NCBI GenBank assembly: GCA_020718265.1
Contig: DYSM01000009.1
Coordinates: 1-23,735 of the forward strand
Source: Draconibacterium orientale
Lineage (GTDB): Bacteria > Bacteroidota > Bacteroidia > Bacteroidales > JAADGE01
Direction: 5' to 3'
Length of the DNA: 23,735 nucleotides
The notes beneath the pieces are model-generated. The model made no database searches. It was not told the origin of the DNA and worked only from the letters and a program-made list of their open reading frames with translations. The position numbers were made by a program, and so were the translations under genes. Shown one piece after another: positions 15,445-22,913 of this stretch (the stretch's first letter is position 1; each line of letters starts with the position of its first letter).

Positions 15445-16650
15445 TGACTTTCTGCCCCGACCTTTTGGCTGTTTTCGTCCAAAAGGTTTGCGCCGGCTGT
15501 TCGGGTCCCAAACCGGCGATTCGCCAAGCTCTTTGGGAACTTTTAACTTAAAAATTTCTCGGTCAATCAATTTTTCAATATTTGCAAAGCGATACATGTC
15601 ATCCGGCGTAACGAGCGTAATCGCAACTCCCTCTGTTTCAGCGCGTGCCGTGCGTCCGACACGATGCACATAATCTTCCGCATCGCCCGGCACATCGTAA
15701 TTAAACACAATGTTGATATCTTTTATGTCGATTCCGCGACTGAGCACGTCGGTTGCCACGAGCACACGAATTTTTCGGTTTCTGAAATCCAACAGCACTC
15801 GTTCGCGTTCGTCTTGTTCCAAATCGGACGAAATTCCGGTGCAATTATGACCTTTCGACTTCAAATTTCGGACAATATCACCGACTTTTGCCTTGGTTGA
15901 AGTAAACACGATGATGCTGCGTTGCAAAGGTTTATCGGCAATTAGCGTATGAATAAGTTCTGTTTTTTGGTTTTCGTGTGTCAGATACACCGCTTGTAAA
16001 ACGCCTTCAGCCGGTTTTGAAAGCTCAAGGGCAATGACACTTGGATTTTTCAGAATTTTTTGAGCCATTTCTTTGATTTTTGTCGGCATCGTTGCGCTGA
16101 ACATCAAGGTTTGGCGTTCGGTCGGTAAGAAGCTGACAATCTTCATAATATCGTCATAAAATCCGATATCGAGCATTCGGTCAGCCTCATCAAGAACCAA
16201 ATATCTGAGTTTGTCAAATTTCACATAACCCATGTTGAGATGCGAAATGAGTTTGCCGGGCGTGGCAATTATGATGTCGGCACCGTCTGAAAGTGCGCGT
16301 TTTTCTTGTTCAAAACCCTTCCCGTCGCCGCCGCCGTACACGGAAATTGAACTCACGGGCGCAAAATACGCAAAACCCTGAATTTGACTGTCAATTTGTA
16401 TCGCAAGTTCGCGTGTGGGCACGAGCACGAGCGTGCTGGTAGTTCCGTCGGCAACGCCGATGAGTTTGTCAAGAATCGGCAAAATAAACGCGGCAGTTTT
16501 GCCTGTTCCGGTTTGCGCAGAAGCAATTAAGTCCTTGTTTTCCAGAATTAAAGGAATAGCCTGCTCCTGAATCGGAGTGGCATTGTCAAATCCCATGTAA
16601 GTGATAGCTTCTATTATGCTGTCGTGTAATTGTAATTCACTGAATTTCAT
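15442..16650 (-). CDS. DEAD-box ATP-dependent RNA helicase (RhlE-like)
   Basis: A 402-aa two-domain SF2 helicase with all core motifs in order: Q motif (GFDNATPIQ, 20-28), Walker A AQTGTGKT (45-52), PTRELA (78-83), TPGK (130-133), DEAD (154-157), SAT (185-187), the ATDVLSRGID block (299-308) and HRVGRTAR (329-336). It ends in a short basic, Gly/Arg-rich tail (about 386-402) suited to RNA binding. It would use ATP to unwind short RNA duplexes in ribosome assembly, mRNA decay or cold response. It is 8 bp downstream of the MBOAT gene and so probably in the same transcript, though nothing links the functions. RhlE-like is chosen from length and tail; CshA/DbpA-type specificity domains are absent. 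Confidence 0.93.
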   Translation of the reverse strand: MKFSELQLHDSIIEAITYMGFDNATPIQEQAIPLILENKDLIASAQTGTGKTAAFILPILDKLIGVADGTTSTLVLVPTRELAIQIDSQIQGFAYFAPVSSISVYGGGDGKGFEQEKRALSDGADIIIATPGKLISHLNMGYVKFDKLRYLVLDEADRMLDIGFYDDIMKIVSFLPTERQTLMFSATMPTKIKEMAQKILKNPSVIALELSKPAEGVLQAVYLTHENQKTELIHTLIADKPLQRSIIVFTSTKAKVGDIVRNLKSKGHNCTGISSDLEQDERERVLLDFRNRKIRVLVATDVLSRGIDIKDINIVFNYDVPGDAEDYVHRVGRTARAETEGVAITLVTPDDMYRFANIEKLIDREIFKLKVPKELGESPVWDPNSRRKPFGRKQPKGRGRKS

Positions 16651-16658
16651 ATAGATAA

Positions 16659-18452
16659 TTAAAATTGAAAATAGATAAACGGCACGACGTTTTCGCTTTT
16701 AAACTGAATAACAATTTGAAGCAAAACGATGAATACCAATAATTTAATAAAATAATTTGAAGAAACAAACCGATTTTTTACGCCGTCGGTCCAACGTTGC
16801 GGTGCCAAGTGCATGAAAAAACCGATGAGCATAAGAATGACCCAAAGTTTGTGTTGTCGCCAAAATTCAGGCGCGTATTTGACTGCTTCCAGTTCAAAAA
16901 TGACACGTTTTATCATCATTAAAGAAACTTTATATGCGTTAATATCCGCATTAACAGTCAATTGCATATCGTTGCCGGAAATTTTGTAAGATAATTTTAT
17001 TTTATCGGCATGATAAGCAATCAGTGTGTCGATAATATTTTCTTTCAAAATTCCTACAGAATCAAGCATCTGAATACGAACAATTTTGACAGAATCATTT
17101 AAAGTTTCGGTTTGCGATTTGTATGTGTATTTTGCTCCGCCGACAATTGTGTGGTCGGAATATGCTTCGGACACGTCCACCGCACGAAAAAACACCCAAA
17201 GCGTGATGACGAACAAAAACGTGAGCAGCCATGCGAAAAATTTGGTCGCCTTTGTGTCGGCAATTTTGTCTAAACTGCCTTTCAAGGCTTTGTGTACCGC
17301 CAACCCAACACCATGCGCCGAACCCCAGACCACAAATTTCCAATTTGCGCCGTGCCACAGTCCGCCCAAAAACATGGTTAAGAACAAGTTACGATATGTT
17401 TTCCACTTTCCTTTTCGGTTTCCGCCAAGTCCGATATACAAATAATCGCGCAGCCATGATGAGAGCGAAATGTGCCAACGCCGCCAGAAGTCTGTGATAT
17501 TCAGTGATTTGTAAGGAAAATTAAAATTGATTCCTAAATCAAAACCCATAATCAAGCCCAAACCGATTGCCATGTCGGAATAGCCGGAAAAGTCGCCGTA
17601 AATTTGCAGCGCGTAACCTAAAATTGCCATCAAATTTTCAAAACCGGAATACGTATGCGGCGCGGCAAACACAAAATCGTTGTATTGCGAAATATAATCT
17701 GCAATCACTGCTTTTTTAAATAACCCAATGATTATCAGCCAAAAACCAGCCCAAACCCATTCTTTTTTAATCTCGATGGGTTTGCGCATTTGCGGCAAAA
17801 AGAGATTTGCTTTAACAATCGGACCGGCAACCAATTGCGGAAAAAACGACAGAAAAAACGCATAATCCAAAACGTTGCGCGCGGGCGGAATGGTTTTCTT
17901 GTAAACATCTATCACATAGCTGATTGACTGAAATGTGAAGAATGAAATTCCGATTGGCAGAAAAATATCGAGCGGTTGAAAATTATTTGCGGCAATTTCG
18001 CTGAAACTCTTGAAAATAGGTTCGTTAAACGATTGTAAAAATTTCACAAAACCGGGAAAATCGCCCAACCATTTTACGATATTTGTGAAGTTTTCGATGA
18101 AAAAGTTGGTGTATTTGAAGAAAAACAGCACGCACAAGCTCAACCAAACTGCAAACATGAGCCAAAACCGCTTCCAGCCTTGCTTCGCGGCGCGGTCGAT
18201 AACAATAGCAAAACCATAATCGGTTACGGACGTGATAACCAAAATCAGAAAATAAACGCCGCTTGACAAGTAGTAAAAAAACAAGCTAAACGCTATAACA
18301 TAGAGCGATACGGCAATGCGATTTTTATGAATTGCGGCATAAATTATTACGAAAAAAATGAATGCAAAAAAGAACGAACCCGAACTGAAAATCATCGGAC
18401 TTGCGGGGTCGTACGAAAATAAATCTGCAATTTTGGAAAGTATGGTGTCCAT
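16659..18452 (-). CDS. MBOAT O-acyltransferase (AlgI/PatA-like)
   Basis: A 597-aa polytopic inner-membrane protein of the membrane-bound O-acyltransferase family, which passes acyl groups across the membrane to periplasmic sugars. Family hallmarks are PIGISFFTFQSISYVIDVY (about 166-184), PQLVAGPI (205-212), ALQIYGDFSGYSDMAIG (about 281-297), FWRRWHISLSSWLRDYLY (about 322-339) and GGLWHGANW (363-371) with catalytic His367. Between VFFRA (420-424) and the closing helices lies a soluble insert of about 75 residues, roughly 430-505, usually only a short loop in AlgI. An upstream ATG at 18485 is in frame, but it overlaps the ATPase gene and adds a charged dodecapeptide, so 18452 is preferred. An SGNH hydrolase, the typical partner, lies one gene upstream; together they suggest exopolysaccharide or cell-wall O-acetylation. 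Confidence 0.92.
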   Translation of the reverse strand: MDTILSKIADLFSYDPASPMIFSSGSFFFAFIFFVIIYAAIHKNRIAVSLYVIAFSLFFYYLSSGVYFLILVITSVTDYGFAIVIDRAAKQGWKRFWLMFAVWLSLCVLFFFKYTNFFIENFTNIVKWLGDFPGFVKFLQSFNEPIFKSFSEIAANNFQPLDIFLPIGISFFTFQSISYVIDVYKKTIPPARNVLDYAFFLSFFPQLVAGPIVKANLFLPQMRKPIEIKKEWVWAGFWLIIIGLFKKAVIADYISQYNDFVFAAPHTYSGFENLMAILGYALQIYGDFSGYSDMAIGLGLIMGFDLGINFNFPYKSLNITDFWRRWHISLSSWLRDYLYIGLGGNRKGKWKTYRNLFLTMFLGGLWHGANWKFVVWGSAHGVGLAVHKALKGSLDKIADTKATKFFAWLLTFLFVITLWVFFRAVDVSEAYSDHTIVGGAKYTYKSQTETLNDSVKIVRIQMLDSVGILKENIIDTLIAYHADKIKLSYKISGNDMQLTVNADINAYKVSLMMIKRVIFELEAVKYAPEFWRQHKLWVILMLIGFFMHLAPQRWTDGVKNRFVSSNYFIKLLVFIVLLQIVIQFKSENVVPFIYFQF

Positions 18453-18466
18453 TTCTTCTCTAATCT

Positions 18467-19642
18467 TTATAAAGTTCCTGCCCAAACAAAATCCGAATAT
18501 TCGCTGTCGGGCAATTCTAATCCAACAATGTAATGTGTTTGAATATCAATAGATTCAGCTCTTCTGCGCAAGGTGTTTTTATCGTGTATTCCGGGCGTTA
18601 ATTTTACTTCTGCAGCGATAGATTCGTTCAAAATAAAATCAATTTCTTGTCCGTTTTTCTTTGCATAATATTTCACAGAACCGTAATTGTACAGCGCGTT
18701 TGCAAGCGTATTTTCGAGCAGCGCGGCGCGGTCGGTATTGCCCAAAACGGTCAGCAAACCGCTGTCGGCAAAATACATTTTTTGCTGTTGCGCAATTTCA
18801 CGGTCAATACTGCGCACAAACGCAGGAACAATCTTGATAAAGTATGTATAATCAAGCAGTTGCATGAAACCTTTCAAATTATAAATACTAATTCCGGTAA
18901 TATTTGCCAACTTTGTAAAATCCGTTTTTTGACCTACGCGTGTGCTCAATAATCTGATGAGTTTGTACAATTCGTCTGCCTTCGCAAAATCGGATAAAAG
19001 TTTGATATCCAATTCGATATATGAATTTAAAATATCTTTCAGATATGAAATTTTTCGCGTTTGGTTTTCAATTGCGGCAATTTCCGGGAATCCTCCGAAA
19101 CGCAAATATTCTTCGTAAAATGATTTGTATTTTGTGTAAAACGTGTAATTAAATTTGACAAAACCGGACGGAAATTTCTCTGTATCAATATTTTTAAAAC
19201 TCAAAAACTCAAAAAATGTGAGCGGAAACATTTCAAAAATTTGTTTTCGCCCCGAAAGACTTTCCGAAAACCGATTTTTGAGATAAAACGAACTTGAACC
19301 GGAAAGTAGAAATTTTATGTCGTAAGTATCGTAAAAATACTTTAAAACGCTTGTAATTTCAGGCACGAGTTGAATTTCATCGATAGCGATAAACAGTTTT
19401 TTGTCAAAATCTGCTCCTTCAATTTGCAAAGATATTTTGACATCTTCGTAACTTTGTTGTTTAAATAGATAGCGATTTTCAGCTTTTTCCAGGTCAAGAT
19501 ACAAGGAATTTGAACTTCCGGAAGCCTTCAACAAATGTTTTAACGCTGTAGTTTTTCCCGTTCGGCGCATACCGGTAACCACAGTCATCTGTTTTTCAGA
19601 TAAATGCGATTCCAAGTCGGAAAAAATGCGTCTGTATATCAT
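18467..19642 (-). CDS. AAA_14/DUF4143 ATPase
   Basis: A 391-aa cytoplasmic ATPase. Walker A GMRRTGKTT (24-32), Walker B FIAIDE (84-89), sensor LSGSSS (113-118), then FGGFPE (182-187) leading into the DUF4143 region, whose C-terminal end (about 300-391) has Glu310, Asp335 and ExK (345-347), spaced like a PD-(D/E)XK nuclease fold. The architecture is complete and full length. These proteins are widespread, variable in number between strains and often found in mobile or defence-associated settings; the biochemical role is unknown. It sits between the SGNH and MBOAT genes with its own TAnnTTTG box and a nested palindrome upstream, so it may be an insertion. The start ATG is 4 nt from the -7 box. 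Confidence 0.9.
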   Translation of the reverse strand: MIYRRIFSDLESHLSEKQMTVVTGMRRTGKTTALKHLLKASGSSNSLYLDLEKAENRYLFKQQSYEDVKISLQIEGADFDKKLFIAIDEIQLVPEITSVLKYFYDTYDIKFLLSGSSSFYLKNRFSESLSGRKQIFEMFPLTFFEFLSFKNIDTEKFPSGFVKFNYTFYTKYKSFYEEYLRFGGFPEIAAIENQTRKISYLKDILNSYIELDIKLLSDFAKADELYKLIRLLSTRVGQKTDFTKLANITGISIYNLKGFMQLLDYTYFIKIVPAFVRSIDREIAQQQKMYFADSGLLTVLGNTDRAALLENTLANALYNYGSVKYYAKKNGQEIDFILNESIAAEVKLTPGIHDKNTLRRRAESIDIQTHYIVGLELPDSEYSDFVWAGTL

Positions 19643-19646
19643 GCGA

Positions 19647-19654
19647 CAAATCTA
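19647..19654 (-). promoter_or_regulatory. -7 box next to the ATPase start codon
   Basis: TAGATTTG (minus strand) is a full TAnnTTTG match and ends 4 nt before the ATG at 19642, the same geometry as at 89-101. A TTG at 19679-19681 is 24 bp away, just outside the usual spacing. Confidence 0.4.
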
Positions 19655-19687
19655 AAAAAAATCTGCAATTTTAAAAAACAATTTATC

Positions 19688-19736
19688 AAAAAGTATAACT
19701 TTTCAGAAAAGTATTTGCAGAAAAGTTATACTTTTT
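19688..19736. promoter_or_regulatory. Nested palindrome: operator or terminator upstream of the ATPase
   Basis: AAAAAGTATAACTTTTC (19688-19704) and its exact reverse complement (19720-19736) are separated by 15 bp. Each 17-bp arm is itself a dyad (AAAAGT-3 nt-ACTTTT), and a third AAAAGTAT lies in the spacer. Two self-palindromic half-sites suggest a double protein-binding operator. As RNA it would form a 17-bp, AT-rich hairpin that could end SGNH transcription. It lies between SGNH (stop 19748) and the ATPase promoter. Confidence 0.5.
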
Positions 19737-19747
19737 CACAACTAAAT

Positions 19748-20530
19748 TTATTTTAATGGTTGCAATAACGTGGTGTTCGCCGACATTTTTGAGCGCGTTG
19801 GCGGAACTTCCATGTTTATGCGATACGAACAATCCGTACGCATCCACGCGGCGATGGAGTCCATCCAAACCACGGCGGATTCGCGCGTGGGATGTGCGCC
19901 GTCGCGTCCGCGCTTGTATGTCAGCTTTTTAGATTCAAAATATCGTCCCAAACCAACATGTTCCACAATGAGGTCATTGATGCCCGTATCGTCTTTCCAA
20001 TTCGGAGGTCCGACCCAAATAAACGGAATCGTATCCATTTGAGCTACAATGCGTTTCACGTATTTACGTCGAGCATTTTTTATGTCTTTAATAAATAATT
20101 CGTTTGAGCCGATACTCAAAATTACGAACGTTGGTTTTTCTTTTTTGATAAAATGTGCTAACGTGTCGCACGAACCGTACCACATACTTTGTGAGCTGTA
20201 CCAGATGACAGTTTTCATCGTATGTCCGTTAGACTCAGCGTAATCGCGGAAGCGTAACATTAATCCTTCGAGCATCGAATCGCCGATGAGCAAGACGTGT
20301 TGCGCTGTTGTATCTACGACAATGCTGTCAGACGGTTCATCTTTTTCAAGAAATGCAAAATTCTGAACCTCAGGACTTTCAATGGAATCGGAAAAGAACA
20401 AATATTTCTTTATTCCGGCTTTTTTGAGTGAAACATCGCCGAGTTTTAGTTCATAATTCACAAAGGAATAGACAGTTATCAGAATTAGTCCGATTGTGAT
20501 TATGCTTACAAATTGCCAAAATGCACGCAT
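19748..20530 (-). CDS. SGNH-type hydrolase/acyltransferase with N-terminal anchor
   Basis: A 260-aa protein with an uncleaved N-terminal helix (about 8-25), placing the catalytic domain in the periplasm. SGNH blocks: GDS (83-85) with nucleophile Ser85, GSNE (141-144) with Asn143, and DGAH (210-213) giving Asp210 and His213. Such proteins cut or transfer acetyl groups and, when encoded near an MBOAT gene, usually act as the periplasmic half of a polysaccharide O-acetylation machine (AlgJ/X-like role). Its stop precedes the nested palindrome. Its ATG is directly adjacent (0 bp) to the stop of the alpha/beta-hydrolase, so the two are translationally linked. The polysaccharide is unknown, and no exopolysaccharide synthesis genes are in the window. 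Confidence 0.85.
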   Translation of the reverse strand: MRAFWQFVSIITIGLILITVYSFVNYELKLGDVSLKKAGIKKYLFFSDSIESPEVQNFAFLEKDEPSDSIVVDTTAQHVLLIGDSMLEGLMLRFRDYAESNGHTMKTVIWYSSQSMWYGSCDTLAHFIKKEKPTFVILSIGSNELFIKDIKNARRKYVKRIVAQMDTIPFIWVGPPNWKDDTGINDLIVEHVGLGRYFESKKLTYKRGRDGAHPTRESAVVWMDSIAAWMRTDCSYRINMEVPPTRSKMSANTTLLQPLK

Positions 20531-21322
20531 TTATTTTCTGTTTTGAAGATTTTGTGAAAACAACCATTTCAGAAGTTCCGGTTCGGCAAACGTCTTATTC
20601 CAACTATCGTGTCCAACGCCCGGATATTCTGTGTATTTCATATTTCCGCCTGCTTTTTTTACCGCAGCAACCATATCGCGCGTGCGTTGCGTTTTCACAA
20701 CCTTATCGTTCGCGCCGTGAAACGTCCAAACAGGAACTTGCTTAATATTAGGAGCTTGATTCAAATCTGCACCGCCGCAAATCGGAATTGCAGCCGCAAA
20801 CTTGTCCGGAAATCTCGAAATCAAATCCCACGTTCCGAAACCGCCCATCGACAAACCGGCAACGTAAATTCGGTCAGGGTCAATCGGATATTTGGCACAC
20901 GTTACGTCAATCACATCCATCACAAGTTGCAGATATTTAGATGGTTCTGCCGGCATATCGTGCGCAGGTAAATTCCAATCCACTTCCACCCAACGCTTAT
21001 TTTCGGCACATTGCGGAAAAATTACAAACGCCGGAAATTGCACACGATTTTTCACGTCGGCAAACATCTTTGAACCGTGAATGAGCTGTTTTTCATTGTC
21101 GTTTCCGCGTTCGCCGGAGCCGTGCAAAAAAATGACAAGCGGATAACGTTTTTCCGTTCCGCAATCGTCAAAATTAACTAACGGATTGAGTTGTCGGTAA
21201 GGCAAAGTATCGCCCGACATGCTGATATACTGACTTTTAATAAACACAGTTGCGGCATCTGTTTGAGCATTAAGAAAACCGAAACCTATAAAAACAGTTA
21301 AAATTAAGCTAAAAAACTTCAT
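20531..21322 (-). CDS. Secreted alpha/beta-hydrolase (esterase/peptidase-like)
   Basis: A 263-aa exported hydrolase. The ATG at 21322 gives a good signal peptide (MKFFSLILTVFIGFGFLNAQ); a longer frame from 21421 adds a charged N-terminus and is rejected. FLHGSGERG (65-73) supplies the oxyanion region. GLSMGG (156-161) has nucleophile Ser158, and the triad is completed by Asp206 (FHGAND) and His238 (GVGHDSW). The fold and length match carboxylesterase, PHB-depolymerase-like or dienelactone-hydrolase-like enzymes of Bacteroidota, often involved in trimming esters from polysaccharides. It is first in the operon with the SGNH gene, which suggests acyl-group chemistry on the same polymer; this is inference. 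The substrate cannot be predicted. Confidence 0.85.
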   Translation of the reverse strand: MKFFSLILTVFIGFGFLNAQTDAATVFIKSQYISMSGDTLPYRQLNPLVNFDDCGTEKRYPLVIFLHGSGERGNDNEKQLIHGSKMFADVKNRVQFPAFVIFPQCAENKRWVEVDWNLPAHDMPAEPSKYLQLVMDVIDVTCAKYPIDPDRIYVAGLSMGGFGTWDLISRFPDKFAAAIPICGGADLNQAPNIKQVPVWTFHGANDKVVKTQRTRDMVAAVKKAGGNMKYTEYPGVGHDSWNKTFAEPELLKWLFSQNLQNRK

Positions 21323-21339
21323 TGCTAAATATTTAGCCG

Positions 21340-21368
21340 TAAAAGTATAAAAGATTTTACGTTTACAA
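21340..21368 (-). promoter_or_regulatory. Candidate promoter for the esterase-SGNH operon
   Basis: On the minus strand TTG (21366-21368) and TACTTTTA (21340-21347) are 18 bp apart, the latter one mismatch from TAnnTTTG. The leader to the ATG at 21322 is under 20 nt. Confidence 0.35.
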
Positions 21369-21428
21369 AACTGTTTTCTTAAAGAGTTTATTTTCGACCA
21401 AAAATGCAATCCATTGCGCAAATTTTAC

Positions 21429-21436
21429 TACCTTTG
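21429..21436 (+). promoter_or_regulatory. -7 box for the DUF4105 gene
   Basis: TACCTTTG is a full TAnnTTTG match 20 bp before the ATG at 21457. No TTG lies at the -33 distance. Confidence 0.45.
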
Positions 21437-21456
21437 TCGGAGAAAAATTAAGCGTT

Positions 21457-22629
21457 ATGAATAGATATTTTTTACTTTTAATAATCTTTTCAACAATTTC
21501 ATTATCAGCACAAAAACTAAGTTCGGAAGCTAAGCTCAGCGTTATCACCTGTGCGCCTTACGACGAACTTTATGCCGCTTTCGGACACTCTGCCCTGCGT
21601 GTTACAGACCCCAAAAACCACATTGACCAGGTGTATAATTGGGGCACATTTGACTATCGAACACCGTATTTTTATGTAAAATTTTCACGCGGAAAATTGG
21701 ATTACATGCTTTCAGTGTATCCGTACAAAGGCTTTTTGCGTTCTTACATTGAAGAAAAACGTTGGGTTAAAGAGCAAATTTTAAATTTGGATTCCGCTGA
21801 AAAACAGACGATTTACGAATTTGCACAAAATAACGCGCTGGAAGAAAACCGCTATTATCGTTACGATTTTTTTTACGACAATTGCACCACACGCATCAAA
21901 GACGTGTTGAAAATGACACTCGGCGACAAACTTAAACTCGGGAAATCCGGCTTACCCGAAGGCACAACTTACAGAGATATGCTTCACTTATATCTTACTG
22001 AAAAACAAGCAGTTGAATTTGGAATTGATGCCGTATTAGGTTTACCTGCCGACAAAACTGTAACCGACGAAGAAGCCACATTCCTTCCGGATTATTTAGA
22101 ATCTGTGCTCGAAAATTCGGCAGTTACCACTTCAACAGGCACAAAGCCGCTTGTTTCCGAAACTCATTATTTGTATCAACCCGAAAAAATGGAAACAACT
22201 GAAAATAAAGGCATTACACTTGTTGTTCTACTTTGGATATTGCTCGGAATAATTACAGGAATTTCAGTTTTGGAGCTAAAAAAGAAACTCAATTTCAGAC
22301 ACTTAGACTATGCTTTCTTTTTCATCATCGGATTAATCGGTTTGCTTATTACATTTTTGTGGTTTGCCACCGACCACACTGCAACCGTGAACAATTTGAA
22401 CATCGCTTGGGCAATGCCGTTGCATCTCATCGCGATTTTTATTTTAGTCCGTGAACGCCGCCGCAAATTTATGAGCATGTATTTTTTAGGATTCGGAATT
22501 TTTATGCTTATATTTGGTATTCTGACATTTATACTGCCGCAAGACATACATAACGCAGCTATTCCGCTCATATTTAGTTCAAGCATACGTTCGTTTGTCA
22601 TTTGGCAACGCGAAAGAAAATTTGCATAG
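21457..22629 (+). CDS. DUF4105 membrane protein, candidate lipoprotein N-acyltransferase
   Basis: A 390-aa protein with a signal peptide (1-18, SLSA before Gln19), a periplasmic DUF4105 domain (about 25-230) and five C-terminal membrane helices (about 253-272, 286-302, 318-331, 340-360, 366-382). DUF4105 shows the expected papain-like residues: His44 in AFGHSALRV and Cys143 in YDFFYDNCTTR (136-146). This domain/membrane layout is that of Lnb, described in Bacteroides as the enzyme adding the third acyl chain to lipoproteins in organisms lacking Lnt. By homology it would act on diacylated lipoproteins at the periplasmic face of the inner membrane. It is transcribed alone from its own box, divergent from the esterase operon. 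Confidence in the family is high; in the exact activity, moderate. Confidence 0.82.
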   Translation: MNRYFLLLIIFSTISLSAQKLSSEAKLSVITCAPYDELYAAFGHSALRVTDPKNHIDQVYNWGTFDYRTPYFYVKFSRGKLDYMLSVYPYKGFLRSYIEEKRWVKEQILNLDSAEKQTIYEFAQNNALEENRYYRYDFFYDNCTTRIKDVLKMTLGDKLKLGKSGLPEGTTYRDMLHLYLTEKQAVEFGIDAVLGLPADKTVTDEEATFLPDYLESVLENSAVTTSTGTKPLVSETHYLYQPEKMETTENKGITLVVLLWILLGIITGISVLELKKKLNFRHLDYAFFFIIGLIGLLITFLWFATDHTATVNNLNIAWAMPLHLIAIFILVRERRRKFMSMYFLGFGIFMLIFGILTFILPQDIHNAAIPLIFSSSIRSFVIWQRERKFA

Positions 22630-22665
22630 CATAAGAAATATTTTTTTAGATTAAAAATAAAACAC

Positions 22666-22673
22666 TACTTTTG
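22666..22673 (+). promoter_or_regulatory. -7 box of the tRNA-Pro gene
   Basis: TACTTTTG, a perfect TAnnTTTG match, lies 42 bp before the tRNA 5' end. The sequence at the -33 position is AT-rich without TTG. Confidence 0.45.
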
Positions 22674-22715
22674 CGTTCCGCTTTTTGCAAAGTATTTCAC
22701 TTTACAAAACAGAAA

Positions 22716-22790
22716 CGGGGCATAGCGCAGTCCGGTTAGCGCATCTGCTTTGGGAGCAGAGGGTCGCAGGTTCGAATCCTGCTGCCCCGA
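22716..22790 (+). tRNA. tRNA-Pro (anticodon UGG)
   Basis: Acceptor CGGGGCA (22716-22722) pairs fully with TGCCCCG (22783-22789), with discriminator A at 22790. The anticodon stem TCTGC/GCAGA (22744-22748, 22756-22760) encloses loop TTTGGGA with anticodon TGG at 22751-22753, reading CCA and, by wobble, other CCN codons. The T arm contains GGTTCGAATCC. CCA is not encoded. A strong terminator starts 10 bp downstream, so it is a single-gene transcript. Confidence 0.97.
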
Positions 22791-22800
22791 CCTAAAAATC

Positions 22801-22834
22801 AAGGAGTTACGAAGGTTTTTCGTAACTCCTTTTT
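22801..22834 (+). terminator. Strong intrinsic terminator after tRNA-Pro
   Basis: A perfect 13-bp stem, AAGGAGTTACGAA (22801-22813) with its complement (22819-22831), loop GGTTT, followed by TTT and further T's. Textbook Rho-independent shape. Confidence 0.9.
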
Positions 22835-22867
22835 CTTGGTTTAAACTTTGGTTTAAACAATTAAGCC

Positions 22868-22903
22868 AAAAAAAACGGCTATTGAAAATGAAACAGCCGT
22901 TTT
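22868..22903 (-). terminator. Terminator of the T9SS cargo gene
   Basis: On the minus strand AAAACGGCT (22895-22903) and AGCCGTTTT (22872-22880) form a 9-bp stem around a 14-nt loop, followed by a T-run (8 T's in all across stem and tail). It lies 11 bp after the stop at 22914. Confidence 0.75.
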
Positions 22904-22913
22904 AAAAATTATA

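Noticed and set aside
15396..15527. Longer start for the secreted protein (ATG at 15527)
   Set aside because: It overlaps the helicase 3' end, adds 44 polar residues and hides an excellent signal peptide beginning at 15395.
21323..21421. Longer start for the alpha/beta-hydrolase (ATG at 21421)
   Set aside because: The extra 33 residues are basic and would bury the signal peptide; a promoter-like sequence also lies inside this stretch.
22716..22834. Integration site of a genomic island at the tRNA-Pro gene
   Set aside because: No integrase and no repeat of the tRNA 3' end elsewhere in the window; the downstream hairpin is an ordinary terminator.
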